This document shows, in pieces, positions 1 through 6,829 of a stretch of 10,705 nt of DNA. The stretch spans positions 1-10,705 of the forward strand of contig JAXMAR010000084.1 in assembly GCA_046350295.1 (NCBI GenBank). The letters are read 5' to 3'. Source of the DNA: JAXMAR01 sp046350295 (GTDB lineage Bacteria > Planctomycetota > Planctomycetia > Gemmatales > Gemmataceae). Both the position numbers and the translations under genes were made by a program. The notes beneath the pieces were generated by a model. It was given only the letters and a program-made list of their open reading frames with translations, did not search any database and was not told the origin of the DNA. The first letter of the stretch is position 1, and every line of letters starts with the position of its first letter.

Positions 1-364
1 GGTTGATCGATCCCCTGACCGAAGCCGATTGATTTCGGCGAAACCGCTCGCCCTCTCGAGCCAGGCCGCCCCCCCTCACCGTCCCTCGGAACCCCCTCCC
101 CAGGCGCGCCGTTCCGGCGCCATGCCGTTTTCCTCGTGCCTTTTAGTGGAGTCCGGATATAACACCCGTCCCAGCTAGCTTTTAAAGAAAATCAAGAAAA
201 ACGTTAAAGTCGTGTCCTTCCGCGCCGCTGCATTTCGATTGGTGCAGCAAGCGGAAGACTGAGTCCCGGCGCCCGGCCGGACACGGCCGGAGGGCAAGTT
301 TCGCCCGCGTCGTCCCGTGCGCGCCGCGCCGTCTGTCGCCCTTAGCCCACCTGGAGGTGCCACC
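1..364. other. Gene-free leader upstream of the surface protein
   Basis: I see no convincing gene here. The first ~130 bases are C-rich. An AT-rich patch (about 158-215) contains a -10-like TATAAC at 158-163, but no acceptable -35 element lies 16-18 bases upstream, so I do not call a promoter. Reading frames on the minus strand run through this stretch into the surface protein gene and have the composition of GC-rich shadow frames. The stretch most likely holds the promoter and 5' untranslated region of the gene starting at 365. Confidence 0.5.
353..357 (+). promoter_or_regulatory. Ribosome binding site deciding the start at 365
   Basis: GGAGG lies seven bases before ATG 365. The same frame is open from a GTG at 317, but that start has no Shine-Dalgarno and would add 16 residues ahead of the charged N-terminus normal for this protein class. 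Confidence 0.75.
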
Positions 365-2002
365 ATGTTCGGATTCTTCAAACGGAAGCCGCGGCCCATG
401 ACAAGGCCGCAAGTCAGGACCAGACTCAACCTTGAGGCTTTGGAGCGCCGCGATTGCCCCGCGGCTCCGATTCTTGCCTCCTTTTCCGCGGTTCGGCTTG
501 GTATCGGCCGCCAGGTTGAGATCATGGGGGCGGTGCAAGCCGATGATCCGAGCGGGGTGTCGGTCAGCCTGGGTGGCGCCGTGAATGCCGTATTCGGAGT
601 CGATGCCCAGGGACATTTCGACGCCGTTTACACTGCCGATCACCTGGGCCTGATCAATGCGTTCGCCTACAACGCGGATGGCGCTTCACCGGCGGCGTCT
701 GCGGCCCTCAGCGATCCGTCGCCGAGCCTGAGCTTGAGCGTCACCGAGAACGGCGGCCGCAGCGTCACGCTCTCGGGCCTCGTAACGGACGATGCGCCGG
801 GCGGCGCCACCGTCAACTTTTCCGGACCGGTCTGGGGTTCGGTCATCACGAACGCGGACGGCTCCTTCAGCTACACGGCGGACGCGATGTTCCTGGGAAG
901 CGTGCAGGCGACAGCTACGGACGCCTGGTGGCAGACGTCCAGCCCCGTTCAGGTCACGCTTTCCAATCCGGCGCCGACCCTGACCCTCAACGTCGTGGCC
1001 GGCCCCGGCCGGACCGTCACTCTCTCCGGCGTTCTGAGCGACGATGGCGCGGTCGCCGGACGCACGGTTTCCTTCTTCGGGCCGGTCGTGGGCTCGACAA
1101 TCACCGCCTCGGATGGCTCGTTCAGTTTCACGACGCAGGCGATGTCGCTCGGAACCGTGCAGGCGACCGCCACCGATGATTGGGGCCAGATGGGTCTCGC
1201 GACCGCGCCCATCCCGAATCAGGCGCCGGTCCTAACCCTTCAGATCAACCATGGCGCCGGCCGCACCGTCACCTTGTCCGGCGACGTCAGCGACGAGTCG
1301 CCCGGCGGAAACACGGTCTTTTTCTCCGGCGCCGTCGCCGGCTCGGTCGTGACGGACCCTTCCGGACACTTCAGCTACACGACCGATGCGCTGTACCTTG
1401 GGACGGTTCAGGCCATGACGAGCGATGTCTGGGGACAGATGTCGAACATGGCGCAGGTGAACGTCGCCAGTTCGGCGCCGACGCTCACGCTTCAGGTCGC
1501 GTACGGCGCCGGCCGCATGGTGACGCTTTCGGGCGTCGTGAGCGATGAATCGCCCGGCGGGCAGCTGGTGTCCTTCTCGGGGATGGTTGTCGGATCGACC
1601 CTGACCAATCCGGACGGGTCGTTCAGCTTCACTGCACAGGCTTCCGCTCTCGGATCGGTGGCGGCGCGCACGGTCGACGCCTGGGGGCTTTTGTCCGACC
1701 CCGGCGCGGTCACGCTGACGAGCGACGCGCCTGTGATCGAGACGTTCACGGTCGCTTACAACGCCGACCATTACGTGACGCTGCAAGGGCGGGTGACGGA
1801 CGAGAGCCTCGACGGTCTCCTGGTGCAGTTCAGCGGCGCGGTCCTGTCCATCGCCGGGAAGACGGCGGCCATCGATGCCGTCACCGGCGTTTTCACGCTC
1901 ACCCTGCAGCTTCAACCGGATGAGAGCGGCGGCGTCGGCGCCATGGTCACCGACTGGTGGGGTCTGGCTTCCAACCTGGCGACCCTGGTCATCTATTCAT
2001 GA
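365..2002 (+). CDS. Planctomycete surface/extracellular protein with six Ig-like ~84-residue repeats
   Basis: A predicted 545-residue protein of unknown function, probably exported or cell-surface. Residues 1-20 are short and basic (FFKRKPRP), followed by LNLEALERRDCPA at 21-33. This matches the planctomycete extracellular N-terminal signature (Planc_extracel type, L-x-L-E-x-L-E-x-R) that replaces a classical signal peptide in many proteins of this phylum. The remainder is six tandem repeats at residues 34-118, 119-201, 202-285, 286-369, 370-453 and 454-545. Each has the pattern P-x-L-T-L, G-R-x-V-T-L-S-G, D-E-S-P-G-G, F-S-G-x-V-x-G-S, G-S-F-S-Y-T, L-G-x-V-Q-A, D-x-W-G. The beta-rich, Gly/Ser/Thr/Val composition suggests Ig-like or cadherin-like beta-sandwich modules. 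The first and last repeats are the most diverged, and there is no catalytic domain or membrane anchor. ATG 365 is chosen for its GGAGG. An adhesin or cell-envelope structural role is inference only. Confidence 0.85.
   Translation: MFGFFKRKPRPMTRPQVRTRLNLEALERRDCPAAPILASFSAVRLGIGRQVEIMGAVQADDPSGVSVSLGGAVNAVFGVDAQGHFDAVYTADHLGLINAFAYNADGASPAASAALSDPSPSLSLSVTENGGRSVTLSGLVTDDAPGGATVNFSGPVWGSVITNADGSFSYTADAMFLGSVQATATDAWWQTSSPVQVTLSNPAPTLTLNVVAGPGRTVTLSGVLSDDGAVAGRTVSFFGPVVGSTITASDGSFSFTTQAMSLGTVQATATDDWGQMGLATAPIPNQAPVLTLQINHGAGRTVTLSGDVSDESPGGNTVFFSGAVAGSVVTDPSGHFSYTTDALYLGTVQAMTSDVWGQMSNMAQVNVASSAPTLTLQVAYGAGRMVTLSGVVSDESPGGQLVSFSGMVVGSTLTNPDGSFSFTAQASALGSVAARTVDAWGLLSDPGAVTLTSDAPVIETFTVAYNADHYVTLQGRVTDESLDGLLVQFSGAVLSIAGKTAAIDAVTGVFTLTLQLQPDESGGVGAMVTDWWGLASNLATLVIYS
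464..1999 (+). repeat. Six in-frame tandem repeats of about 250 bases
   Basis: Repeat boundaries fall at 464, 719, 968, 1220, 1472 and 1724, giving unit lengths of 255, 249, 252, 252 and 252 bases and a last unit of 276. Units 2 to 5 are the most alike, with the shared blocks V-T-L-S-G, G-S-F-S and L-G-x-V-Q-A-x-T. Units 4 and 5 share the longest exact peptide, VSDESPGG. The array runs from just after the sorting motif to the stop codon, so the mature protein is nothing but repeats. Confidence 0.85.
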
Positions 2003-2025
2003 GGACGCGATTCCGAATCTCGAGC

Positions 2026-2047
2026 GACTCTCCCGCATGGGAGGGTC
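2026..2047 (+). terminator. Hairpin just after the surface protein gene
   Basis: A nine-pair stem (2026-2034 with 2039-2047, one T-G wobble) closes a four-base GCAT loop, 23 bases beyond the stop codon. It is well placed to end the transcript, but no T-run follows, so intrinsic termination is only probable. Confidence 0.4.
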
Positions 2048-2159
2048 TTGGAGTTAGCGATCATGAGACAATCCGTGGTATTGCAACAGTTGGCGAACCG
2101 CACCCGTTGCGGCGACCATTGGCAACGCAACGCTCCGCGCCGAGTTGAGGCGCGCGGCT

Positions 2160-2179
2160 CCTGCCGCATGCGCGGCAGG
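2160..2179. repeat. Eight-base perfect palindrome with ATGC loop
   Basis: CCTGCCGC at 2160-2167 is the exact reverse complement of 2172-2179, with loop ATGC. It lies in the gap between the surface protein and the 3' end of the minus-strand sigma gene. It could serve as a terminator for either transcript or be a dispersed palindrome. There is no T-run on either side. Confidence 0.4.
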
Positions 2180-2384
2180 TGGTCCGTGCCGACAACGGCT
2201 CCTCCGCCGTCGCCGTGCAGATCCTCGCCGAGGCGCGCGCCGGGCCCGGAAGGTGTCCGCAGGGGCCGCGTCGGAGCGGAACTGCTATCGCGACACATCG
2301 CGTTTGCGCGACGGCCGTCGAAGGCTTACGCCGCGCCACGATGCCGCGGCGCATCTGGAAACCGTGCGTGCGTGACGCGGCCGA

Positions 2385-3637
2385 TCAGGGACGCGGCTTC
2401 GGGTCGCCTGCGACTTCGCCCAGGCGCCGTGTCAGAAACCGGCGTTCGCTCTCGTTGGTGGCCAGGTCCAGGGGCGCGCCGATAGCTTCCGGCCGCCGCC
2501 GCGCGCGATTTCCGAGGCGGCGCAACAGGTCGGCGCCGGGCCGCATGGAGCAGGTGATACCCATCGAGCCCGCCGCCGCCAGCGCGTCGATCTGGGTCAG
2601 CCCGGCCCTTGGCCCCTCCACCATCGCCAGGGCGACCGCCCGGTTCCAGCGCGACGATCGGGGAGGGCTGCGTGCGTTCCAACAGGTCGTACAGCCCGAG
2701 AATGCGGGCGCCAGTCCGTCTCCTCCGCACGCGCCCGCCCGGCATGCTCCCCGCCAACGCCGCCTGCAAGCGCGAACGGGCCGGGCCCGCTTATGAACGC
2801 GTCCTGCACCAGAGGCAGCGGCTTCCGCGATTTGTTCCCGGTTCCAGCCGCGACCGGTCCTGCTCCTCCAGCAGAATGATGTCTCCGGCCTCGTCGAGAC
2901 GGGCTTCACGCCGTGAGTCGTGCAGCAGCATGAGGGCGAGCAGACCCGTCGCTTCGCCGGCGGGCGTCAGGGCCAACAGGGCATGCACAAGACGGCCAAG
3001 ACGGATCGCTTCGGCATAGATCCGGTCCGCACGAGCGATTCGCCGCGCGTCGTCCGGTGTAGCCTTCGTTGAAGATTAGATAAATGACCGTTAGGACGGC
3101 GCCGAGCGGCAAGTCGCGTTTCCGGGATGACATACGGGATGCCGGCATGCGGATCTTGCTCTTGGCCCGCACCAACCGCTGGGCCATCGTCGGCGCCGGA
3201 ACGAAGGCGCGGGCGATCTCGTCCGTCTCGAGACCCCCGAGCATGCAGCGTCAGCGCCCACCTGGTTCTCGGGCGCGCGGGGTGGCAGCAGGTGAAGATG
3301 AGGCGGAGCCGGTCATCCGCGATCTCGTCCGTTTCGAGCGCCGGCTCCGGCCGCCGCAGGGCGGGACGCGGCGTAGGTCTTGAAGCTGGTCTTCGGTCAG
3401 CCTTGCGGCGGATGCGGTCGATGGCCTTGTGCCGGGGCGGTCTGGATGATCCAGGCGCGGCGAATCGGGCACGCCGGACTCCGCCACTGGTCGACCGCCG
3501 CCGCGAACGCTCCTGGGCCGCCTCTTCGGCCCAGGTCGAAATCCCCGACCTGCCGGATCAGCGTGGCCACGATGCGGCCCCAATCCGAGCGGTAGACGGA
3601 GTCCCAGGGCGGCAGCGGCGTCGGCGGAGGTGCTCAT
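2385..3637 (-). pseudogene. ECF42-type sigma factor (DUF6596 / TPR-like C-terminus), multiply frameshifted
   Basis: Stitching the three minus-strand frames gives an almost complete ECF sigma factor of about 415 residues, the normal size for the group. It starts at ATG 3637 (MSTSADAAAA) and ends at a TGA at 2385-2387. Recognisable pieces in order are: region 2 with AWDSVYRSDWGRIVATLI; DDRLRLIFTCCHPA; region 4 helix-turn-helix with LGGLETDEIARAF and MAQRLVRAKSKIR; the DUF6596 hallmark AVLTVIYLIFNEGY; then the long C-terminal extension typical of ECF42 (LLALMLLHDSRREAR, LLEEQDRSR, YDLLERTQPSPIVAL, NESERRFLTRRLGE). In an intact form it would direct RNA polymerase without a classical anti-sigma factor. 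By hand I count at least a dozen +1, -1 or -2 shifts, so no full product can be made as sequenced. The adjoining DGPF gene supports the family call. Unusually, that gene is divergent rather than co-directional. Real decay and sequence error are both possible. Confidence 0.8.
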
Positions 3638-3699
3638 TTCGGCAAAAAGTGCGGGCGCCGTGTCGATTCCAGCGAGCCCCGTTCGACCAGGTTTTGTGG

Positions 3700-3719
3700 G
3701 GCAGGCGGCCTCGCCTGCC
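3700..3719. repeat. GC palindrome in the sigma/YCII divergent gap
   Basis: GGCAGGCG at 3700-3707 is perfectly complementary to CGCCTGCC at 3712-3719 across a four-base loop. It sits in the 110-base gap between the divergent starts at 3637 and 3748, about 30 bases before the YCII start. Short G/C palindromes like this are, from memory, common dispersed intergenic elements in planctomycetes. An operator role is possible but unsupported. Confidence 0.5.
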
Positions 3720-3747
3720 GAACGGCGCTCCCAACCCGGAGACGGAC

Positions 3748-4106
3748 ATGAAGTACCTCCTTTTAATCTACATGGGCGAGAAGGCAATGACCGACGAAGA
3801 GCGGGCAATCCCTGCTACGTCGAATCCACCCAGGCTTGTCAGGAATTGGCCGCCGCAGGCCAGTTCCTCGGCGCCAACCCGCTCCATCCGGTCTCGACCG
3901 CGACCAGCGTCCGCGTTCGCGACGGCAAATCGCTCGTCACCGACGGCCCCTTCGCCGAGACCCGCGAGCACCTGGGCGGCTACTTCCTCATCGACGCCGA
4001 GGACCTCGACGACGCGATCCGCATCGCCTCGCGGATCCCGGGGCGGAAGGGGACGGTCGAGATCCGGCCGGTCATGGAGATACCGGGGATACCGACGGCG
4101 TCGTGA
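3748..4106 (+). pseudogene. YCII-related (DGPF) domain protein, one frameshift
   Basis: The start ATG 3748 follows GGAG (3738-3741) by six bases and opens MKYLLLIYMGEKAMTDEER, the classical start of YCII/DGPF-family proteins. Near 3803-3815 the coding frame moves by one base. It then continues from CYVESTQACQELAAAG through VSTATSVRVRDGK, the name-giving D-G-P-F (3942-3953), GGYFLIDAEDLDDA and GTVEIRPV to a TGA at 4104-4106. Repaired, the protein is about 119 residues, a normal length with all core motifs. The family is a ferredoxin-like alpha/beta fold of unclear biochemical role. Its genes travel with ECF42 sigma factors and are known targets of one in Streptomyces. Here it is divergent from the sigma remnant. 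The single lesion in an otherwise conserved gene fits a very recent mutation or a missing base in the data. Confidence 0.85.
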
Positions 4107-4122
4107 TTGCACGGCTTGGCCA

Positions 4123-4144
4123 GAAGTCGTGAGACCACGACTTC
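4123..4144 (+). terminator. Perfect nine-pair hairpin after the YCII gene
   Basis: GAAGTCGTG at 4123-4131 pairs exactly with CACGACTTC at 4136-4144 around an AGAC loop, 16 bases after the YCII stop. No T-run follows, so it may work as a weak or Rho-assisted terminator or as a 3'-end stabiliser. Confidence 0.5.
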
Positions 4145-4154
4145 AACTACGCGC

Positions 4155-4182
4155 TTGGCTGAAGCCCGATAAGCGATAAGAT
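4155..4182 (+). promoter_or_regulatory. Possible promoter for the TIGR03067-type gene
   Basis: TTGGCT (4155-4160) and TAAGAT (4177-4182) are separated by 16 bases, between the hairpin after YCII and the start at 4242. The match to a housekeeping promoter is moderate (three and four of six bases), so this is a suggestion only. Confidence 0.25.
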
Positions 4183-4241
4183 CATCGTCAAATCGATCGC
4201 TGTTCCGGACCCATTTCACGCGGACATTCAAAGGAGCAAGC

Positions 4242-4717
4242 ATGAAAACGGCAGGCGTCGTGTTGGCAACCCTCGCTCTCATCCTGGTCGCGAGCCGCGA
4301 CGGCTCCGCGGGGAAGGACAAGGAATTCAACGTCAAGCAGATGTTCGGCAAATGGGCCATCGTCGCCGGCGAGAAGAACGGCGAGAAGGCGGACCCGGCC
4401 GGCTCAAGAAACAGAAGGTGACGATCGACGCCGAGAGCTTCGTCCTCAAGAGCGACGAGGCCGAGTTTGTCATGAAGTACACGATCGACGCCAAGAAGGA
4501 CCCAGTGCAGATCAGCTTCGAGATCACCAAGAGCCTGTTCGGGCCGGCCAAGGCCAACGGCATCATCCAGGTAAGCGGTGACGAATTCAAGCTCTGCTAC
4601 GCCGTCGAAGGCGGCAAGGCCCCGGCGAAGTTCGAGACCAAGGCGGCGAGCGGGAACCGGCTGCTGGTGATGAAGCGGGTGAAGAAGCGCGGCGTCGAGA
4701 GCATTGTTGACCGATAA
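4242..4717 (+). pseudogene. TIGR03067-type planctomycete secreted protein, one frameshift
   Basis: ATG 4242 has AAGGAG (4231-4236) five bases upstream. The first frame encodes a classical signal peptide (basic MK, hydrophobic VVLATLALILVA, probable cleavage after GSA near residue 23). It continues into FGKWAIVAGEKNGEKADPAG, the start of the ~110-residue TIGR03067 domain. At about 4403 one C appears to be missing, because GGC plus CTC is collapsed to GGCTC. The next frame then carries LKKQKVTIDAESFVLK, DPVQISFEIT, GDEFKLCYAVEG and NRLLVMKRVKK to a TAA at 4715-4717. The repaired product is about 158 residues. The family is abundant in planctomycetes and of unknown function, with the W-x-(V/I) and L-K-L-C-(F/Y)-A landmarks seen here. 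As sequenced it would give a ~60-residue truncated secreted peptide. One missing homopolymer base is equally consistent with a sequencing slip. Confidence 0.8.
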
Positions 4718-4887
4718 TGTCGCCGAATTCTCGCGGGTGCCGGGCCTTCGCGTGATTCCGTTCCAAAGCGGCGTGCCAGAGGCGAATTGAGGCTCATCCG
4801 GGAAACGCGCGTTTTGGATTCCGGGTGGAGTCATTTGCCGGTATCCTGTTACGGGTTCCTCTTCTCTGTTCCCGTGAGCAGCAAGGC

Positions 4888-5280
4888 ATGTCGGCCATCG
4901 ACTTCGCAAAGTTCGAGAGGCGGTTTCCATGGCGGATGTCCCTTGGGCTACTCGGTTTTGAGGCTGCCCGATCCGCCGGAAGCCAGGTTCGGGGCCGTGC
5001 CCCCTGCATGGCGAAGAAGGCGGCAACCGCGTGTTTTCCGCCAATCTCATCAAGCATGCCTTGCGCTGGTTCAAGTGCGGAGCCGCCGGAAACCAGCTCG
5101 ACCTTTGGGCGAAAGCGACAGAAGCCGCTCCATGAAGCCGCCCTTGAATTGTGCGCTCGTCTGCATCGAGAGGTTCCTGCTGCACAAGAACTCGTTGACC
5201 TGTTAAGGACCACTGTTGGCAAGTTGGCCCGTTTCATCCCCGCGCTCGACAGGATCTTTAAGGACTATGTCAAGGCATAG
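4888..5280 (+). pseudogene. CHC2-type (primase-like) zinc-finger small protein, frameshifted remnant
   Basis: Reading across frames from ATG 4888 recovers a small CHC2 zinc-finger protein of the kind common in planctomycete genomes. The pieces are SAIDFAK, VREAVSMADV, LGLLGFEAARSAGSQVRG, CPLHGEEGGNRVFSANLIKHA, FKCGAAGNQLDLWAKAT and PLHEAALELCARLHREVP. CHC2 domains bind zinc through C-x2-H and C-x2-C and are the DNA-binding finger of DnaG primases. The C-x2-H pair is present (4998-5009). The first Cys of the second pair is replaced by Trp (TGG, 5067-5069), leaving only C at 5076-5078. At least four frame changes are needed (near 4906, 4945, 4994 and 5120). The downstream end is uncertain: the last open frame reaches a TAG at 5278-5280, but its final ~25 residues do not resemble the family. 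Loss of a zinc ligand plus the indels favours true decay here. Confidence 0.6.
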
Positions 5281-5305
5281 TCGGTGCAAAAAAAACAAGG
5301 CAAAG

Positions 5306-5313
5306 AAAAGGAG
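5306..5313 (+). promoter_or_regulatory. Ribosome binding site deciding the start at 5321
   Basis: AAAAGGAG lies seven bases before ATG 5321. The frame is open further upstream to a TTG at 5216, but those residues are Ser/Arg/Lys-rich and overlap the zinc-finger remnant, so the ATG is preferred. Confidence 0.75.
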
Positions 5314-5320
5314 TGTGTCC

Positions 5321-6433
5321 ATGCCAGCCATCCGCCTCCTCGTCGGCACCCGCAAGGGCGCCTTCGTCCTCACCTCGGACGCCAAGCGCCAGCGCTGGGA
5401 TGTCAGCGGCCCGTTCTTCGCCGGCTGGGAGATCTATCACATGAAAGGGTCTCCCGCCGATCCCAACCGCATCTATGTCTCGCAGACGAGCGGCTGGTTC
5501 GGGCAGCAGGTGCAGCGCTCCGACGACGGCGGCAAGACCTTCAACCCCGTCGGCAACAAGTTCACCTATGACGGCGATCCGGGGACGCACCTGTGGTACG
5601 ACGGCACGAACCATCCTTGGGAGTTCAAGCGAGTCTGGCACCTCGAGCCCTCCCTCACCGACCCGGACACCGTCTACGCCGGCATCGAGGACGCCGCCTT
5701 CTTCCGCAGCAAGGACGGCGGACAGACGTGGCACGAGTTGCCGGGACTTCGCGCGCAGCAGGGCTCGCGCTGGATGCCCGGGGCGGGCGGCATGGGGCTG
5801 CACACCATCCTCATCGACCCGACCAATCCGGACCGCATCTACATCGCCATCTCCGCGGCCGGCGCCTTCCGCACCGACGACGGCGGCAAGAACTGGAAGC
5901 CGATCAACAAGGGGCTGCACTCGCAGTACATCCCGGACCCCAACGCCGAGGTCGGCCACTGCGTCCACCGCATCGCCATGCACCCCTCGAAGCCGAGCAC
6001 CCTTTTCATGCAGAAGCACTGGGACGTTCTCCGCACCGACGACGCCGGCGACAGCTGGCGCGAGGTGAGCGGCAACCTCCCCACCGACTTCGGCTTCGTC
6101 ATCGACGTCCACGCGCATGAGCCCGACACGATCTACGTCGTGCCCATCAAGAGCGATTCGGAGCACTTCCCGATGGAGGGCAAGCTGCGCGTCTTCCGCA
6201 GCCGGACGGGCGGCAACGAATGGGAACCCCTCAGCAAGGGCCTGCCGCAGGAGAATTGCTACGTCAACGTGCTGCGCGACGCGATGAGCGTCGATTCACT
6301 GGATTCCTGCGGTATCTATTTCGGCACGACCGGGGGGCAGGTCTACGGCTCGGCCGACTCGGGCGACAGCTGGACGGCCATTGTTCGCGATCTGCCCGCC
6401 GTGCTGTCCGTCGAAGCGCAAACGCTCGCCTGA
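5321..6433 (+). CDS. Asp-box (BNR/sortilin-like) beta-propeller protein
   Basis: A 370-residue protein, intact and without a signal peptide or membrane segment, so probably cytoplasmic. Six Asp-box-like motifs, S/T-x-D-x-G-x-T-W, are visible at residues 67-74 (SDDGGKTF), 130-137 (SKDGGQTW), 185-192 (TDDGGKNW), 239-246 (TDDAGDSW), 294-301 (SRTGGNEW) and 344-351 (SADSGDSW). The recurrent D-P-x-x-P-D-x-(I/V)-Y strand pattern also occurs (DPNRIYV, DPDTVYAG, DPTNPDRIYI, EPDTIYVV). This is the signature of a six- to seven-bladed propeller of the WD40/YVTN/BNR-like superfamily, often annotated as exo-alpha-sialidase or glycosyl hydrolase. The sialidase label is not supported: I see no F-R-I-P motif or catalytic arginine triad. 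The stop codon is 15 bases before the ATG of the MoaD/ThiS-like gene, implying co-transcription. I infer a binding or scaffold role. Base use matches the neighbouring housekeeping genes. Confidence 0.9.
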   Translation: MPAIRLLVGTRKGAFVLTSDAKRQRWDVSGPFFAGWEIYHMKGSPADPNRIYVSQTSGWFGQQVQRSDDGGKTFNPVGNKFTYDGDPGTHLWYDGTNHPWEFKRVWHLEPSLTDPDTVYAGIEDAAFFRSKDGGQTWHELPGLRAQQGSRWMPGAGGMGLHTILIDPTNPDRIYIAISAAGAFRTDDGGKNWKPINKGLHSQYIPDPNAEVGHCVHRIAMHPSKPSTLFMQKHWDVLRTDDAGDSWREVSGNLPTDFGFVIDVHAHEPDTIYVVPIKSDSEHFPMEGKLRVFRSRTGGNEWEPLSKGLPQENCYVNVLRDAMSVDSLDSCGIYFGTTGGQVYGSADSGDSWTAIVRDLPAVLSVEAQTLA

Positions 6434-6448
6434 TCTGGAGTGCGGTGT

Positions 6449-6745
6449 ATGATCCGCGTCGTTCTCCCCTATCATCTGCGCAACCTGGCGAAGGCGGGGT
6501 CCGAGGCGCAAGTTGCGGTGTCCGGCCCGGTCACGCAGCGCGCGGTGCTCGACGCGCTGGAAGCGAAGTATCCGGTGCTGCGTGGCACGATCCGCGATCA
6601 CGGCTCGGAGAAACGGCGTCCGCTCCTTCGCTTCTTCGCCTGCGGTGAGGACCTCTCGAACGAGGCGCCCGACGCGCCATTGCCTGAGGCGGTCGCGACG
6701 GGGAAGGAGGCGTTCTGGATCGTCGGGGCCATTGCAGGGGGCTGA
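6449..6745 (+). CDS. MoaD/ThiS-family ubiquitin-like protein with C-terminal Gly-Gly
   Basis: A 98-residue beta-grasp protein. It opens with a beta strand (MIRVVLPYHLRNLAKAG) and has the helix QRAVLDALEAKYPVLRG (30-46). The L-L-R-F-F-A strand with C-G-E-D-L at 65-69 corresponds to the I-N-G-x-D position of MoaD. It ends FWIVGAIAGG, with the terminal diglycine at 97-98 that sulfur carriers and small archaeal modifiers need for adenylation by an E1-like enzyme. At 98 residues it is longer than typical ThiS or MoaD (65-85), closer to the SAMP-like or CysO-like group. TGGAG at 6436-6440 is eight bases before ATG 6449; a GTG at 6440 in the same frame is less likely because it overlaps that site. 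No molybdopterin, thiamine or E1-like gene is nearby, so the acceptor pathway is unknown. The close coupling to the propeller gene suggests a shared function. Confidence 0.88.
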   Translation: MIRVVLPYHLRNLAKAGSEAQVAVSGPVTQRAVLDALEAKYPVLRGTIRDHGSEKRRPLLRFFACGEDLSNEAPDAPLPEAVATGKEAFWIVGAIAGG

Positions 6746-6829
6746 CGCGGCGAGATTCGGCGGTCGATCTGTCCCGTTGTCCGCGGCGGTACGAGGGAAG
6801 GCGTGGAAGGCGAAAAAAGAATTGGCCCC

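Larger units (their letters stand above)
2003..2384. other. Gap without a recognisable gene
   Basis: Apart from the hairpin at 2026-2047 and the palindrome at 2160-2179, I find nothing I can name. Several frames are open on both strands, the longest beginning near 2048 (+), but their proteins are Arg/Pro/Ala-rich and match no family I know. One of them runs on into the sigma pseudogene antisense. Given the frameshifts next door, a shredded gene cannot be excluded. Confidence 0.4.

Noticed and set aside
317..364. GTG start extending the surface protein by 16 residues
   Set aside because: No Shine-Dalgarno precedes it, while ATG 365 has GGAGG at seven bases and begins the expected charged N-terminus.
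1232..1915. Long open frame antisense to the surface protein (227 codons)
   Set aside because: It mirrors the repeats of the plus-strand gene, has Arg/His/Gly-rich composition and no family features. It is a shadow of GC-rich repeated coding sequence.
2003..2384. Possible small plus-strand gene starting near 2048
   Set aside because: The frame runs into the antisense of the sigma remnant, is Arg/Pro-rich and matches no family I know.
5270..6166. Nearly 300-codon antisense frame in the propeller gene
   Set aside because: The plus-strand frame has six clear Asp-boxes and a strong Shine-Dalgarno. The antisense frame is Val/Ala/Asp-rich complement with no motif.
5321..6433. Annotation as a secreted sialidase
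   Set aside because: Asp-boxes only show the propeller fold. There is no signal peptide, F-R-I-P motif or visible arginine triad.
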